Of a stretch of 64,000 nt of DNA, positions 50,369-59,831 are shown one piece after another; the stretch's first letter is position 1; every line of letters begins with the position of its first letter. Origin of the DNA: Rodentibacter abscessus (GTDB lineage Bacteria > Pseudomonadota > Gammaproteobacteria > Enterobacterales > Pasteurellaceae); the NCBI RefSeq assembly GCF_047160095.1, contig NZ_AP038785.1, positions 62,001 through 126,000 on the forward strand. Direction: 5' to 3'. Position numbers and translations under genes: made by a program. The notes beneath the pieces are model-generated. The model saw only the letters and a program-made list of their open reading frames with translations. It was not told the origin of the DNA and did not search any database.

Positions 50369-51325
50369 ATGATCTCTAAATTTGATCCTAAATATCCTTT
50401 CGATTGCTTTGTTACTCATAGCGAGACGATGAAAAGTGCGGTAGAAAATGCGCAACGTTTTGCGATGTTTGACGTACCTTTGTTAATTCAAGGCGAAACC
50501 GGTACGGGTAAGGATTTGCTGGCAAAAGCCTGCCATCATCAAAGTTTGCGTAGAGAGAATAAATTTATCGCCGTAAATTGTGCCGGTTTACCGGACGAAG
50601 ATGCCGAAAGTGAAATGTTCGGGCGAAAAGTGGGGGAGAGCGAAACTATCGGCTTTTTTGAATATGCTAATGAAGGTACGGTGTTACTGGATGGTATTGC
50701 CGAATTGTCGCTAAATCTGCAAGCAAAATTGCTCCGTTTTTTAACGGACGGTTCATTTCGCCGAGTGGGTGAAGAAAAAGAGCATTATGCTAATGTGCGG
50801 GTGATTTGTACTTCACAGGTGCCGCTAAATCAATTGGTTGAGTTGGGAAAGGTACGGGCGGATTTATTTCATCGTTTGAATGTGCTAACGGTTAATGTGC
50901 CGCCATTACGTGAGCGTGTGGAGGATATTCAACCTCTGACCGAAATTTTTCTGCAAGAAATCAGTGAAACCTTGAAAACAAAAACGCCGACCTTTGATTC
51001 GGATTTCCTCACTTATTTGCAACAATATGATTGGGAAGGTAATGTACGCGAACTTTATAACACGCTATATCGGGCTTGTTCTTTGGCAAAAGATAATCGC
51101 TTGAGTATTGAAAGTTTAAGTTTGACATTGCCGGAAAGTGCAGTCATTTCTATCAGTGAATTTGAAAACCAAACTTTAGAAGAAATTATCGGGCAATATG
51201 AATCCAAAGTACTTAGGATGTTTTATGCCGAATTTCCAAGTACAAGAAAACTGGCGCAACGATTGGGCGTTTCTCATACGGCGATTGCGAATAAATTGAA
51301 GCAGTATGGAATTGGAAAGCCATAA
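50369..51325 (+). CDS. tyrR: Transcriptional regulator TyrR (short form)
   Basis: TyrR responds to aromatic amino acids and represses aromatic synthesis and transport genes. The 318 residues lack the N-terminal ACT/PAS half of E. coli TyrR (513), as in H. influenzae TyrR, which is also about 318. The AAA+ domain has Walker A QGETGTGKD (41-49) and the Walker B region GTVLLDGIAEL (103-113); no GAFTGA loop is present, as expected for a sigma-70 regulator. The C-terminal HTH is RKLAQRLGVSHTAIANKLKQ. The upstream perfect TyrR box implies autoregulation. Confidence 0.93.
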   Translation: MISKFDPKYPFDCFVTHSETMKSAVENAQRFAMFDVPLLIQGETGTGKDLLAKACHHQSLRRENKFIAVNCAGLPDEDAESEMFGRKVGESETIGFFEYANEGTVLLDGIAELSLNLQAKLLRFLTDGSFRRVGEEKEHYANVRVICTSQVPLNQLVELGKVRADLFHRLNVLTVNVPPLRERVEDIQPLTEIFLQEISETLKTKTPTFDSDFLTYLQQYDWEGNVRELYNTLYRACSLAKDNRLSIESLSLTLPESAVISISEFENQTLEEIIGQYESKVLRMFYAEFPSTRKLAQRLGVSHTAIANKLKQYGIGKP

Positions 51326-51349
51326 TATTTAATTTTTCCTCAGAAGGTT

Positions 51350-52729
51350 TTATTCATCTTCTTGGGCTTGTAAGTTCGAATAGACATTAAGAAGTCCCGA
51401 GAATTGTTTGCACAACTTCAGCCATTCCACTTTGTCGATCTGTATCGCTAATAAAAATTCCCCTTGCTCTGAAATTTGCTCGCCACGCACGACATCCAGT
51501 TGATACAGCCTATGACGAAGTTTTCCCTCGTGCGGTTGAAGTGTGAGATTGAGAGAAAATATCTCATTTTTTAACCGCACTTTAATCGCTTCAATGAGTA
51601 AGTTCAGTCCCTCTCCTTTTTGGGCGGAAAGATAAACGGCTACCGGTTTATTTTCATCATCATATTCGATATGGGGTGGCACATCGTCCAACAGATCAAT
51701 TTTATTATAAATCAGCAAAGTAGGGATTTTGTCTGCCCCGATTTCTTCCAACACCAAATTGACAGCTTCTATATTCTCCGATTTTCTCGGATCTGCTATA
51801 TCAATTACGTGGAGTAACAAGGCGGCTTCTACGGTTTCCTGCAAGGTGGATTTAAAAGCTGAAACAAGATCATGCGGGAGCTGTCTTATAAACCCTACCG
51901 TATCTGCCAGAATCGTGGTGCCGACATCTTGAATTTGTAATCGGCGCAAGGTGGGATCAAGTGTGGCAAAAAGTTGATCTGCCGCATAGACGTTTGCTTG
52001 GGTAATGAAATTAAACAGCGTAGATTTGCCGGCATTGGTGTAGCCGACCAATGAAATGGTCGGAATATCCGCTTTTTGGCGTGTTTGGCGATTTTGATTT
52101 CGTTGCTTTTCCACTTTCGCCAAGCGATTTTGCAACTGCCCGATACGCACTTTAATGAGACGGCGATCCGTTTCCAATTGGGTTTCACCCGGGCCTCGCA
52201 AACCCACCGCGCCTTTTTGTTGATCAAGCCCTGTTTTACGGCGTACCAATCGGGTAGATAAATGCTTTAATTGTGCCAGTTCCACTTGCAATTTTCCTTC
52301 ATGGGAACGGGCGCGTTGTGCGAAAATATCCAAAATAACGCCGGTACGATCCACTACCCGACAATGGCATAAACTTTCTAAGTTTCGTGTTTGTGCCGGT
52401 GTAAGTTGATGATTTACTAAAATTACATCTGCATTGTATTGTTCCACCGAAGCGGCGATTTCTTGAGCTTTACCTTCTCCCACAAAATATTTTGCTTGTG
52501 GCGCAGTACGGTTGGCGGTAACGATTTCTAATACATCAACATTGGCAGAATCTGCAAGTAAAAGAAATTCCGACAGATCGTCCAAATTTTTATTTTGTGA
52601 AAAGAAAACCTGTACGACGATAGCGGTATCGCGTGAAGAATTTATGTTTTTGCAGGCTTTAAACGAGGGAAGTGCGGTTGAAAATTCATCTGAAATTTCA
52701 ACCGCACTTTGAGTTTGTTGATGATCCAT
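51350..52729 (-). CDS. hflX: Ribosome-associated GTPase HflX
   Basis: HflX splits ribosomes under stress. The 459 residues have the N-terminal HflX domain (NRTAPQAKYFVGEGKAQEIA), GRGPGE-like GLRGPGETQLETDRR, the G1 motif GYTNAGKS (229-236), DTVGFIRQLPH (G3) and YNKIDLL (G4). It starts nine bases after the hfq stop, the same hfq-hflX order as in enterics. Codons 7-20 contain two opposed uptake signals that would fold into a hairpin in the mRNA. The N-terminal 25 residues look unlike other family members, consistent with insertion of that palindrome. Confidence 0.95.
   Translation of the reverse strand: MDHQQTQSAVEISDEFSTALPSFKACKNINSSRDTAIVVQVFFSQNKNLDDLSEFLLLADSANVDVLEIVTANRTAPQAKYFVGEGKAQEIAASVEQYNADVILVNHQLTPAQTRNLESLCHCRVVDRTGVILDIFAQRARSHEGKLQVELAQLKHLSTRLVRRKTGLDQQKGAVGLRGPGETQLETDRRLIKVRIGQLQNRLAKVEKQRNQNRQTRQKADIPTISLVGYTNAGKSTLFNFITQANVYAADQLFATLDPTLRRLQIQDVGTTILADTVGFIRQLPHDLVSAFKSTLQETVEAALLLHVIDIADPRKSENIEAVNLVLEEIGADKIPTLLIYNKIDLLDDVPPHIEYDDENKPVAVYLSAQKGEGLNLLIEAIKVRLKNEIFSLNLTLQPHEGKLRHRLYQLDVVRGEQISEQGEFLLAIQIDKVEWLKLCKQFSGLLNVYSNLQAQEDE
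52670..52711 (-). repeat. Inverted uptake-signal pair inside the hflX coding region
   Basis: AAGTGCGGTTGAAA and TTTCAACCGCACTT flank a 12-base loop. It encodes SAVEISDEFSTAL. The stem is like the uptake-signal terminators but without a T run. Confidence 0.8.
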
Positions 52730-52738
52730 TTTAACGGA

Positions 52739-53017
52739 TTATTCGCTTTGGGCTTCGGTTTCTTCCGCCACCTCTGTTGCCGCTTGAGCATTGTGATGAT
52801 TATTGTGATGGGATACAGAACGCGCAGGAACCACAGTAGAAATGGCGTGTTTATACACCATTTGGTTTACGGTGTTCTTCAATAAAATCACGAATTGATC
52901 GAACGATTCGATTTGACCTTGTAATTTGATCCCGTTCACGAGATAAATCGACACTGGAATACGCTCGCGACGTAGAGCATTCAAATAAGGATCTTGTAAA
53001 GATTGTCCTTTAGCCAT
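52739..53017 (-). CDS. hfq: RNA chaperone Hfq
   Basis: Hfq pairs small RNAs with mRNAs. I start at ATG 53017 (MAKGQSLQDPYLNALRRERI), which has AAGGA upstream; the frame is open further upstream but without family similarity. The 92 residues keep Gln8, Phe42, Tyr55, Lys56 and His57 (YKHAIS), which line the proximal RNA site. The C-terminal tail (67-92) is short, with a histidine/asparagine stretch (SHHNNHHN) and then acidic. It is followed by hflX and preceded by rluC in tandem. Confidence 0.97.
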   Translation of the reverse strand: MAKGQSLQDPYLNALRRERIPVSIYLVNGIKLQGQIESFDQFVILLKNTVNQMVYKHAISTVVPARSVSHHNNHHNAQAATEVAEETEAQSE

Positions 53018-53113
53018 TTTGCTATCCTTTGGGTTGTCGTGTTTACGAAAAATATGACAGAAACGTATTATTTCTGTTCTGTGTTCAAATATAGCAATAA
53101 ACATAGAATTTGT

Positions 53114-54088
53114 CTATTTGCTTTTGCTTTCTCGTAACTTTTTCAATATCGCCTTCATTTTTTCATCAAGTTGGGCATTGAAACGGAGCGTTTCCCCTGT
53201 TTTCGGGTGTTCAAAACGAATTGAACAGGCATGTAAGAACAAGCGATTTAAGCCCAAGGTTTGCATCTGTGTATCAAAATCTTTATCACCGTATTTATCG
53301 TCTAAAGCGATAGGATGAGCGGCATACTGGGCGTGTACACGGATTTGGTGAGTACGACCTGTTACCGGAGAAGCCTTGACCAAGGTGGCGTTAGGATAAC
53401 GTTCTTCAATAGAAAAACGGGTTTCGGAGGGCTTACCCTGCTCACTCACACGTACAATGCGTTCGCCTCCGGAAAGCTCATTTTTTAATAGTGGCGCTTG
53501 TATCACTTTTACATGAGATTGCCATTGTCCCCGAACCAAAGCTAAGTAATCTTTTTGTACGGTTTTTAATCGTAGTTGCTCATGCAGATGACGTAACGCA
53601 GAGCGTTTTTTCGCAATTAGTAAAATTCCCGATGTATCACGATCCAAACGATGTACCAATTCTAAAAAACGGGCTTCGGGGCGTAATGCACGCAATGCTT
53701 CAATCACACCGAAATTTAAGCCGCTGCCGCCATGCACGGCAATGCCTGAAGGTTTATTTAAAACGATCAAACAATCATCTTCAAATAGGATTTGGTTTTC
53801 AAGTGCGGCGACTTTATTTAAATTTTTAGAAACGGGCGTGTCATTTTTTTCCGATATGCGAACAGGCGGTATGCGTACAACATCGCCTGCCTGTAATTTA
53901 TATTCCGGCTTAATACGTCCTTTATTCACGCGTACTTCGCCTTTTCGCACAATACGATAAATCAAACTTTTCGGTACCCCTTTCAGTTTTGCCAATAAAT
54001 AATTATCAATGCGTTGGCCTGCTTCATCTTCACTGATTGTCAGCTGTTTTACCGCCGAATTGATGACTTTTTCTTTTTGTTTCATCAT
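53114..54088 (-). CDS. rluC: 23S rRNA pseudouridine synthase RluC
   Basis: RluC forms pseudouridine at positions 955, 2504 and 2580 of 23S rRNA (E. coli numbering). The 324 residues begin with an S4 domain (about 20-75, DEAGQRIDNYLLAKLKGVPK SLIYRIVRKG) and then the RluA-type catalytic domain with HRLDRDTSG, Asp149 the nucleophile, and VTGRTHQIRVHA. Two ATG codons are adjacent at 54088 and 54085. The gene diverges from rne, as in E. coli. Confidence 0.95.
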   Translation of the reverse strand: MMKQKEKVINSAVKQLTISEDEAGQRIDNYLLAKLKGVPKSLIYRIVRKGEVRVNKGRIKPEYKLQAGDVVRIPPVRISEKNDTPVSKNLNKVAALENQILFEDDCLIVLNKPSGIAVHGGSGLNFGVIEALRALRPEARFLELVHRLDRDTSGILLIAKKRSALRHLHEQLRLKTVQKDYLALVRGQWQSHVKVIQAPLLKNELSGGERIVRVSEQGKPSETRFSIEERYPNATLVKASPVTGRTHQIRVHAQYAAHPIALDDKYGDKDFDTQMQTLGLNRLFLHACSIRFEHPKTGETLRFNAQLDEKMKAILKKLRESKSK

Positions 54089-54493
54089 GCTTTTATCCTT
54101 TGAAAATCGGCGCGAATCATATCATAAAAGCGATTGCGAGGGTAATAATCGCCTTGCTAATTTGTCGGTTTCTATGGATAATAGAGCGTCTTTTTGTGCA
54201 TAAATTTTTGCACTTCTAATTGACAAACTTTGTTGGTGGAAACTCAATGCGGCAATCGGCATAAGACATTGATAATCAACATTTTTCTTTTTGAAATAAA
54301 CCGACCGCTTGCAACACGTGCGAAATATCGTGTTGTTTTATTACACAACCGTTTATTTATCGTTTTATAACGTTATCAATGCACCCAGCAACATACAATC
54401 GTGAGATTGACTGGCGCGAGAAACACGAGGTCGATGACGAAGCAAAGTGCGGTTTATTTTAAGGTAGTTTTTAATTTAATAAGAGAATTGACA
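54089..54493 (+). other. rluC-rne divergent gap, probable long rne 5' leader
   Basis: 405 bases without a convincing gene. In E. coli rne has a long 5' leader through which RNase E limits its own mRNA, so this gap may hold an equivalent. I see CAATC-GTGA-GATTG (54396-54409), and an uptake signal (AAAGTGCGG) near 54443. The frame is open to GTG 54401, giving 31 residues with no homology, so I treat it as leader. No strong promoter pair was recognised. Confidence 0.4.
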
Positions 54494-57322
54494 ATGAAAA
54501 GAATGTTAATCAACGCAACTCAAAAAGAAGAGTTGCGCGTGGCGCTTGTCGATGGACAACGCCTTTTTGATTTGGATATTGAAAATCCGGGTCATGAACA
54601 GAAAAAAGCGAATATCTACAAAGGGAAAATTACCCGGGTTGAACCTAGTTTAGAAGCGGCTTTTGTAGATTACGGCGCAGAGCGTCACGGTTTTTTACCG
54701 TTAAAAGAGATTGCACGTGAATATTTTCCGGCAGATTACGTATTCCAAGGTCGCCCGAATATTCGCGATATTTTAACCGAAGGACAAGAAGTTATCGTTC
54801 AAGTGAATAAAGAGGAACGGGGTAATAAGGGCGCAGCATTGACAACCTTTGTTTCTCTTGCCGGCAGTTATTTGGTGATTATGCCGAATAATCCGCGCGC
54901 AGGCGGTATTTCCCGCCGTATTGAAGGTGATGAACGTACCGAATTAAAAGAAGCACTAAGTTCTTTGGAAGTGCCGGAAGGCGTGGGGCTCATCGTGCGT
55001 ACTGCCGGTGTAGGTAAATCACCGGAAGAATTGCAATGGGATTTGAAAGTGCTGTTGCATCATTGGGAAGCAATTAAGCAAGCCTCTCAAAGTCGCCCGG
55101 CTCCTTTCCTTATTCACCAAGAAAGTGATGTGATTGTGCGCGCTATTCGTGATTATTTACGTCGCGACATTGGCGAAATCTTAATCGATAGTCCGAAAAT
55201 TTTTGAAAAAGCAAAAGCGCATATAAAACTTGTTCGCCCTGATTTTATTAATCGTGTGAAACTATATCAAGGGGAAGTACCGCTTTTTAGTCATTATCAA
55301 ATTGAATCACAAATTGAATCGGCTTTTCAACGCGAAGTACGTTTACCGTCAGGTGGTTCAATTGTAATTGATGTGACAGAGGCCTTAACCGCAATTGATA
55401 TTAATTCCGCTCGTTCAACCCGTGGCGGTGATATTGAAGAAACGGCGCTGAATACCAACCTTGAAGCAGCTGATGAAATTGCCCGCCAATTACGTTTGCG
55501 TGATTTGGGCGGTTTGGTTGTCATTGATTTTATTGATATGACACCGATTCGTCATCAACGTGAAGTTGAAAATCGTATTCGTGATGCGGTACGCCAAGAT
55601 CGCGCACGTATTCAAATTAGCCGTATTTCACGCTTTGGTCTCCTAGAAATGTCACGTCAGCGTTTAAGCCCGTCTTTAGGAGAATCATCGCATCACATTT
55701 GTCCTCGTTGTCAGGGTACCGGAAAAGTACGTGATAACGAATCGCTTTCCCTATCGATTTTGCGTTTAATCGAAGAAGAGGCACTGAAAGAAAATACCAA
55801 ACAAGTGCATACTATTGTGCCGGTACAAATTGCCTCTTATCTGTTAAATGAAAAACGTAGAGCCATTAGCAGCATAGAGAAACGCCATAATGTAGATGTG
55901 ATCGTTGCGCCAAACGAAGCAATGGAAACACCGCATTTTAGCGTATTCCGTTTGCGTGATGGCGAAGAGGTGAACGAGTTAAGTTACAACTTAGCGAAAA
56001 TTCACTGTGCGCAAGATGAAATTGACGAGGAGTCAACAATTGCCCGTCAGGCAGACAATCCGGTAGGGGGTGAACAGCCTGCAATCGAAAGTGCGGCTGT
56101 ATCCCTTTCTATTTCTGAAGCGGCGCCAATACCGATGGAACGTAAATCGGATGAACCATCGCTATTGGCAAAAATCATCGCAAAAATTAAAGCGTTGTTT
56201 ACTGCCAAGCCGAAGGAAGAAAAAACAAAAAATCATCGCAATAACCGTTCTAACCGCAACCAACGCCGTACACAAGATCGCCGTAATGCTTCCCGCCGTG
56301 CCAGAACGGAAAATATAAGTGATGTGGAAAAAGCGGAAGAAGAGCAAGTGCGTCCGACACGTGAGCGTAATCAACGCCGTTCCCGCCGGAACAATGTCGT
56401 AGATGAAACATTGAACGAAAGTGCGGTTAATTTTGCCTCTGTTTCTGATTCCGAAGTTCAAGAGGAAAAAACAGAGCAAGTGCCTCAACGTCGTCAACGT
56501 CGCGATTTGCGTAAACGAGTACGTGTTGATGAAAATGCTGCGGTAGATATTCGCAAAATAGAGAATAGTTCCGATGTGATCGAAGCTGCTTCGACCGTTA
56601 CTCCGGCTGAAGTTAATATTCCGGCTGAAGCTGCTACACCTGTCGAAATAGTGGAAGAAAAACAACCTCGTCAGGAACGCCAACGCCGTACCCCGCGTCA
56701 TTTACGTGTTGCGAATAGTCAGCGTCGCCGCCGTCAAGAGATTAAATCACCGATGCCGTTATTTGCTGCCGTCGTTTCGCCGGAATTGGCAAGCGGTAAA
56801 GTATGGGTGGATCATTCTGTGGTGAATACACCGAAAGAAAATCATTTCTTATCAGTGGATGAATTACTGGAACAAGAGAAAACCAAAAAAGGTTTTATTA
56901 CGCCTGCGACAGGAATCGTGGTTCAAAACAATCCGGTGGAAGTGAAACCTGCTTTAGATTTCATCATTCAACCGGCAAATGAATCCGTACAGAAAAAAGT
57001 CCAAGAGTCATTGGAACGTCTTAATGCAGAGAACGGAAAAAATGAGGTTGCTGAGGCTCAACAAAGTGAAAATGTTGAGATGAAAAATACAACGGAATTT
57101 GTCCGCACTTATGAGTTCAAGGGGCGTTTGGGGACGATTTCTTCCGTAACTCATACGAAATCCGAAATGACGCTTGCAAAAGCAGGTGATGAAATGGCAA
57201 AACCTTTTCCTATTGTAGAGTGGAATGAATCACGCTATTACTTCTACGGTAAAGGCGCTGCAGGGCATCATAGTGCAATTAGTCATGTGTATTCTGAGCC
57301 AACAAAAGCAAAATCAGAATAA
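54494..57322 (+). CDS. rne: Ribonuclease E
   Basis: RNase E is the main mRNA-decay endonuclease and degradosome scaffold. From ATG 54494 (MKRMLINATQKEELRVALVD) 942 residues follow, shorter than E. coli (1061). The catalytic half has S1 and 5'-sensor regions, Asp302 (TAIDINSAR) and Asp345 (VVIDFIDMTP), and the zinc-link CPRC at 403-406. The C-terminal half is arginine-rich (NRSNRNQRRTQDRRNASRRA) and acidic. It ends in GKGAAGHHSAISHVYSEP, matching the PNPase-binding tail of E. coli. So the degradosome tail is retained though shortened. Confidence 0.97.
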   Translation: MKRMLINATQKEELRVALVDGQRLFDLDIENPGHEQKKANIYKGKITRVEPSLEAAFVDYGAERHGFLPLKEIAREYFPADYVFQGRPNIRDILTEGQEVIVQVNKEERGNKGAALTTFVSLAGSYLVIMPNNPRAGGISRRIEGDERTELKEALSSLEVPEGVGLIVRTAGVGKSPEELQWDLKVLLHHWEAIKQASQSRPAPFLIHQESDVIVRAIRDYLRRDIGEILIDSPKIFEKAKAHIKLVRPDFINRVKLYQGEVPLFSHYQIESQIESAFQREVRLPSGGSIVIDVTEALTAIDINSARSTRGGDIEETALNTNLEAADEIARQLRLRDLGGLVVIDFIDMTPIRHQREVENRIRDAVRQDRARIQISRISRFGLLEMSRQRLSPSLGESSHHICPRCQGTGKVRDNESLSLSILRLIEEEALKENTKQVHTIVPVQIASYLLNEKRRAISSIEKRHNVDVIVAPNEAMETPHFSVFRLRDGEEVNELSYNLAKIHCAQDEIDEESTIARQADNPVGGEQPAIESAAVSLSISEAAPIPMERKSDEPSLLAKIIAKIKALFTAKPKEEKTKNHRNNRSNRNQRRTQDRRNASRRARTENISDVEKAEEEQVRPTRERNQRRSRRNNVVDETLNESAVNFASVSDSEVQEEKTEQVPQRRQRRDLRKRVRVDENAAVDIRKIENSSDVIEAASTVTPAEVNIPAEAATPVEIVEEKQPRQERQRRTPRHLRVANSQRRRRQEIKSPMPLFAAVVSPELASGKVWVDHSVVNTPKENHFLSVDELLEQEKTKKGFITPATGIVVQNNPVEVKPALDFIIQPANESVQKKVQESLERLNAENGKNEVAEAQQSENVEMKNTTEFVRTYEFKGRLGTISSVTHTKSEMTLAKAGDEMAKPFPIVEWNESRYYFYGKGAAGHHSAISHVYSEPTKAKSE

Positions 57323-57327
57323 TGAGA

Positions 57328-57360
57328 AATTGGTGCAAAATAATGCACCAATTTTTTTAT
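57328..57360 (+). terminator. rne terminator
   Basis: AAATTGGTGCA pairs with TGCACCAATTT, followed by TTTTTA. Confidence 0.8.
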
Positions 57361-57411
57361 CTTTGAATTGAGCTAAAATTAATCACTTGATAAAAATATG
57401 GATTTTTATAC

Positions 57412-57440
57412 TTGACGGAGTTTGGTAAAAAACGTATCAT
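57412..57440 (+). promoter_or_regulatory. Promoter of tRNA-Ser
   Basis: TTGACG (57412-57417), 17 bases, TATCAT (57435-57440). The tRNA begins 19 bases on. Confidence 0.75.
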
Positions 57441-57458
57441 TCACCCCGCTTAAATCAC

Positions 57459-57548
57459 GGAGGAATGGTCGAGTGGTTGAAGGCACCGGTCTTGAAAACC
57501 GGCGAGGGTTTACGCCCTCCGTGAGTTCGAATCTCACTTCCTCCGCCA
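57459..57548 (+). tRNA. tRNA-Ser (anticodon TGA)
   Basis: A 90-base tRNA with encoded CCA and a long variable arm (GAGGGTTTACGCCCTC), the class II mark of serine tRNA. Acceptor GGAGGAA pairs with TTCCTCC, discriminator G. Anticodon stem ACCGGTC TTGA AAACCGG gives TGA. Own promoter and terminator; monocistronic. Confidence 0.95.
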
Positions 57549-57558
57549 TCAAATTTAA

Positions 57559-57598
57559 AAAATCCCTTAATTGAAAAATTAGGGGATTTTTGCTTTTT
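57559..57598. terminator. Terminator after tRNA-Ser
   Basis: AAAAATCCCTTAATT pairs with AATTAGGGGATTTTT (one mismatch), followed by GCTTTTTT. It probably also ends the convergent priC transcript. Confidence 0.75.
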
Positions 57599-57605
57599 TA
57601 GTATT

Positions 57606-58190
57606 TTATTTTTCCTGATTATTTCTGTTTTCTTGTTCTTCTTTAAAGGCTAAATATTCTTCTAGTAAGTCAATGGCTTCTTGGCATTTTTGGCGTCGTT
57701 GTTTGTACTGCGCAGCAAGTTGCAAGGCTTTCTTTTGTTTTTCCACATGGGATTCCGTGTGGGCAAGATCCCGTTGTTGTTGATACAAACGGTTTAATTG
57801 TTCAAGCGCCTCATAATATTTTTCTAAACGTTCGCGTGGCGGAAGTTTATGGATTTCGTGTTGTGTTTTTTTTATCGGTGTTGGTTTTTGTTGCTTTTGT
57901 AAGATCAAAGGTTTGCTTTTTCGATTTAATGCCTCCGACAATGCGGTACATTGTTTCAATAAAAGCTCGGTAATAAAAACATAATGATTAACATCATTAG
58001 AATTGAGAAATTTAATTTTTGTTAATGTTTGTTTAATTTCGTTTAGATAAAAAGCGGTAGTTTGTCCGTTTTCACTAAATAAAGTGCGGTCAAATTTTAC
58101 GAAGATTTTTTCTTCGTGCTGAGCCGAATAAGTTTGATGAAGTTGTTGTACTTTTTGCTCTAATGTCTTGATGAGTTGTTGAATGCTCAT
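57606..58190 (-). CDS. priC: Primosomal replication protein PriC
   Basis: PriC loads DnaB helicase at stalled forks without PriA. 194 residues, mostly helical and basic with coiled-coil character. The signature is LPPRERLEKYYEALEQLNRL Y near 117-137, then an Arg/Lys-rich helix (QYKQRRQKCQEAIDLLEEYL AF). It is longer than E. coli PriC (175) and low in similarity in the first half. The name rests on the central motif and on what I remember of the Pasteurellaceae protein; moderate certainty. Confidence 0.6.
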   Translation of the reverse strand: MSIQQLIKTLEQKVQQLHQTYSAQHEEKIFVKFDRTLFSENGQTTAFYLNEIKQTLTKIKFLNSNDVNHYVFITELLLKQCTALSEALNRKSKPLILQKQQKPTPIKKTQHEIHKLPPRERLEKYYEALEQLNRLYQQQRDLAHTESHVEKQKKALQLAAQYKQRRQKCQEAIDLLEEYLAFKEEQENRNNQEK

Positions 58191-58222
58191 AAAAATCCCC
58201 CAATGACGGGGGATTATAATCG

Positions 58223-59575
58223 CTAAAGGTACATTGCTGCAATCCAGCCAAAGATAATCAAAGGAATATTATAGTGAATAAAGGTCGGAACGACAGAATC
58301 CCAAATGTGGTCGTGTTTACCGTCAATATTTAAGCCTGATGTCGGTCCTAATGTTGAATCGGAAGCCGGTGAACCTGCATCACCTAATGCCGCGGCTACG
58401 CCGATAATCGAAACTGTTGCTAATGGAGAAAATCCGAAAGACAAGCAAAGCGGTACATAGATTGACGTGATAATCGGCACAGTTGAGAATGAAGAGCCAA
58501 TCCCCATCGTAATTAACAAGCCTACAAGTAACATCAAGAAAGCGGCAATGCCTTTACTTTGAATTGCGCCATTGCTAAGACTTTGTACTAAATCGGTAAC
58601 ACCGGTGGTTGCATTGATGACATTCGCAAAACCTGAAGCGGCGATCATAACAAAACCAATCATCGCCATCAGGCGTAAGCCTTGTTGGAAAATATCGTTA
58701 CTTTCTTTGAGTCTGAAAATACCGAATACGGCGAAGATGATTAAGCCGACCAAGCCGCCGATAATTGTTGAACTGGTGAAAAGCTGGGTCGCAAAAGTGA
58801 CGATAATGGCAATCAAACTTGCGGTAATTTGTTTCGGTTGAATATTGGCAATATGAGCTTCAATTTCTCTCGTTGTCGGTTCTTCAGCCATGACATTATA
58901 TTCGCGTGGTTTGCGATAGGTAATAAATACGGCGGTTAATAAGCCTAAAATCATACCGACCACAGGGAGTAACATCGCAAGAGAGACCTGTGATACATCG
59001 GTTTGTAATCCTAAGGTACTACCCGCTTGGTTAATATTTTTTACTAAGATGCTTTCGATAAAGATTTTTCCGAACCCCACAGGCAGGAGCATATAAGTTG
59101 CGGTTAAACCGAATGTAAGTACACAAGCGACAGCACGGCGATCGATTTTTAAGCGATTAAAGATAGAAAGAAGCGGTGGTACGACAATCGGAATGAATGC
59201 GATGTGTACAGGGAGTAGATTTTGAGATGAAATAGAAAACAGAACCAATACGCCAAAAAGTAAATATTTAAACCATGCGAGGTTATTGGTTGTTGGGGTT
59301 CGATTCATTTTCGTAATGATTTTATAGGCGAGTAAATCGGTAATCCCCGATTTAGAAATAGCGATGGCAAATGCGCCTAACATTGCATAGTTCATCGCAA
59401 CCTCTGCACCGCCACCTAAGCCGCCGGTAAAGGTTTCGATAGTTTTGCTTAAGCCGAGATCACCATATAATCCGGCGGTAAGTGCTGCGATAACGAGTGC
59501 GATAACCACATTGATGCGTAGCAAACTTAATGCCAGCAATACAATGATCGAGATAACAACGGGGTTTGATAACAT
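58223..59575 (-). CDS. Na+/H+-antiporter-family transporter under histidine attenuation, likely histidine permease
   Basis: 450 residues, 11-12 membrane segments. The family is the NhaC-like/YuiF group usually annotated as a sodium-proton antiporter: INVVIALVIAALTAGLYGDL, SSQNLLPVHIAFIPIVVPPL and GAGSPASDSTLGPTSGLNID G (with the DAGSPASD motif) are typical. Upstream a leader peptide with four histidine codons and an attenuator indicates control by histidine charging, which argues that the substrate is histidine. It follows rnt on the same strand. Start ATG has AAGGA at good distance. Confidence 0.85.
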   Translation of the reverse strand: MLSNPVVISIIVLLALSLLRINVVIALVIAALTAGLYGDLGLSKTIETFTGGLGGGAEVAMNYAMLGAFAIAISKSGITDLLAYKIITKMNRTPTTNNLAWFKYLLFGVLVLFSISSQNLLPVHIAFIPIVVPPLLSIFNRLKIDRRAVACVLTFGLTATYMLLPVGFGKIFIESILVKNINQAGSTLGLQTDVSQVSLAMLLPVVGMILGLLTAVFITYRKPREYNVMAEEPTTREIEAHIANIQPKQITASLIAIIVTFATQLFTSSTIIGGLVGLIIFAVFGIFRLKESNDIFQQGLRLMAMIGFVMIAASGFANVINATTGVTDLVQSLSNGAIQSKGIAAFLMLLVGLLITMGIGSSFSTVPIITSIYVPLCLSFGFSPLATVSIIGVAAALGDAGSPASDSTLGPTSGLNIDGKHDHIWDSVVPTFIHYNIPLIIFGWIAAMYL

Positions 59576-59734
59576 TGTGTTTTTCCTTATAAATAATAGA
59601 AGTATTAAAGTTTGGTTTTAAAGTGAATTAAATTTAAAAATTTCTATTGCATTGTTGCTTATATTCATTTTGATTGAATTCGCTATATTTAATTTGGTAA
59701 TGTCGCATAGTTAAAATTCCTTAGGTTGTTGTGA

Positions 59735-59816
59735 TAAAAGAAACCCCTCGAAAGCTGTCTCCCGAGGGGTAAGATTTTGTTATCCTGTCTGCTCGGAAGA
59801 AATCTTCCAAGCACAC
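59735..59816 (-). promoter_or_regulatory. Histidine attenuator (pause hairpin and terminator)
   Basis: On the minus strand, TGCTTGGAAGA-TTT-CTTCCGAGCA forms the first hairpin (about 59790-59816). ACCCCTCG-...-CGAGGGGT (59770-59743) then TTCTTTT forms the terminator. With the His-codon leader peptide at 59832-59873 this is a classical attenuator. A promoter candidate is TTGCAA (59932-59927), 17 bases, TAGTTT (59909-59904). The terminator ends about 160 bases before the transporter start. Confidence 0.8.
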
Positions 59817-59831
59817 CAAAAACCTGAAAGA

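Noticed and set aside
54401..54493. N-terminal 31-residue extension of RNase E from a GTG
   Set aside because: The E. coli-like start MKRMLIN is at 54494 and the extension has no similarity; it falls in the expected leader.
56162..56701. Minus-strand open frame of 179 codons inside rne
   Set aside because: Antisense to the arginine-rich C-terminal region of RNase E, where repetitive CGT/CGC codons suppress stops on the other strand; Phe/Thr-rich, with no family features.
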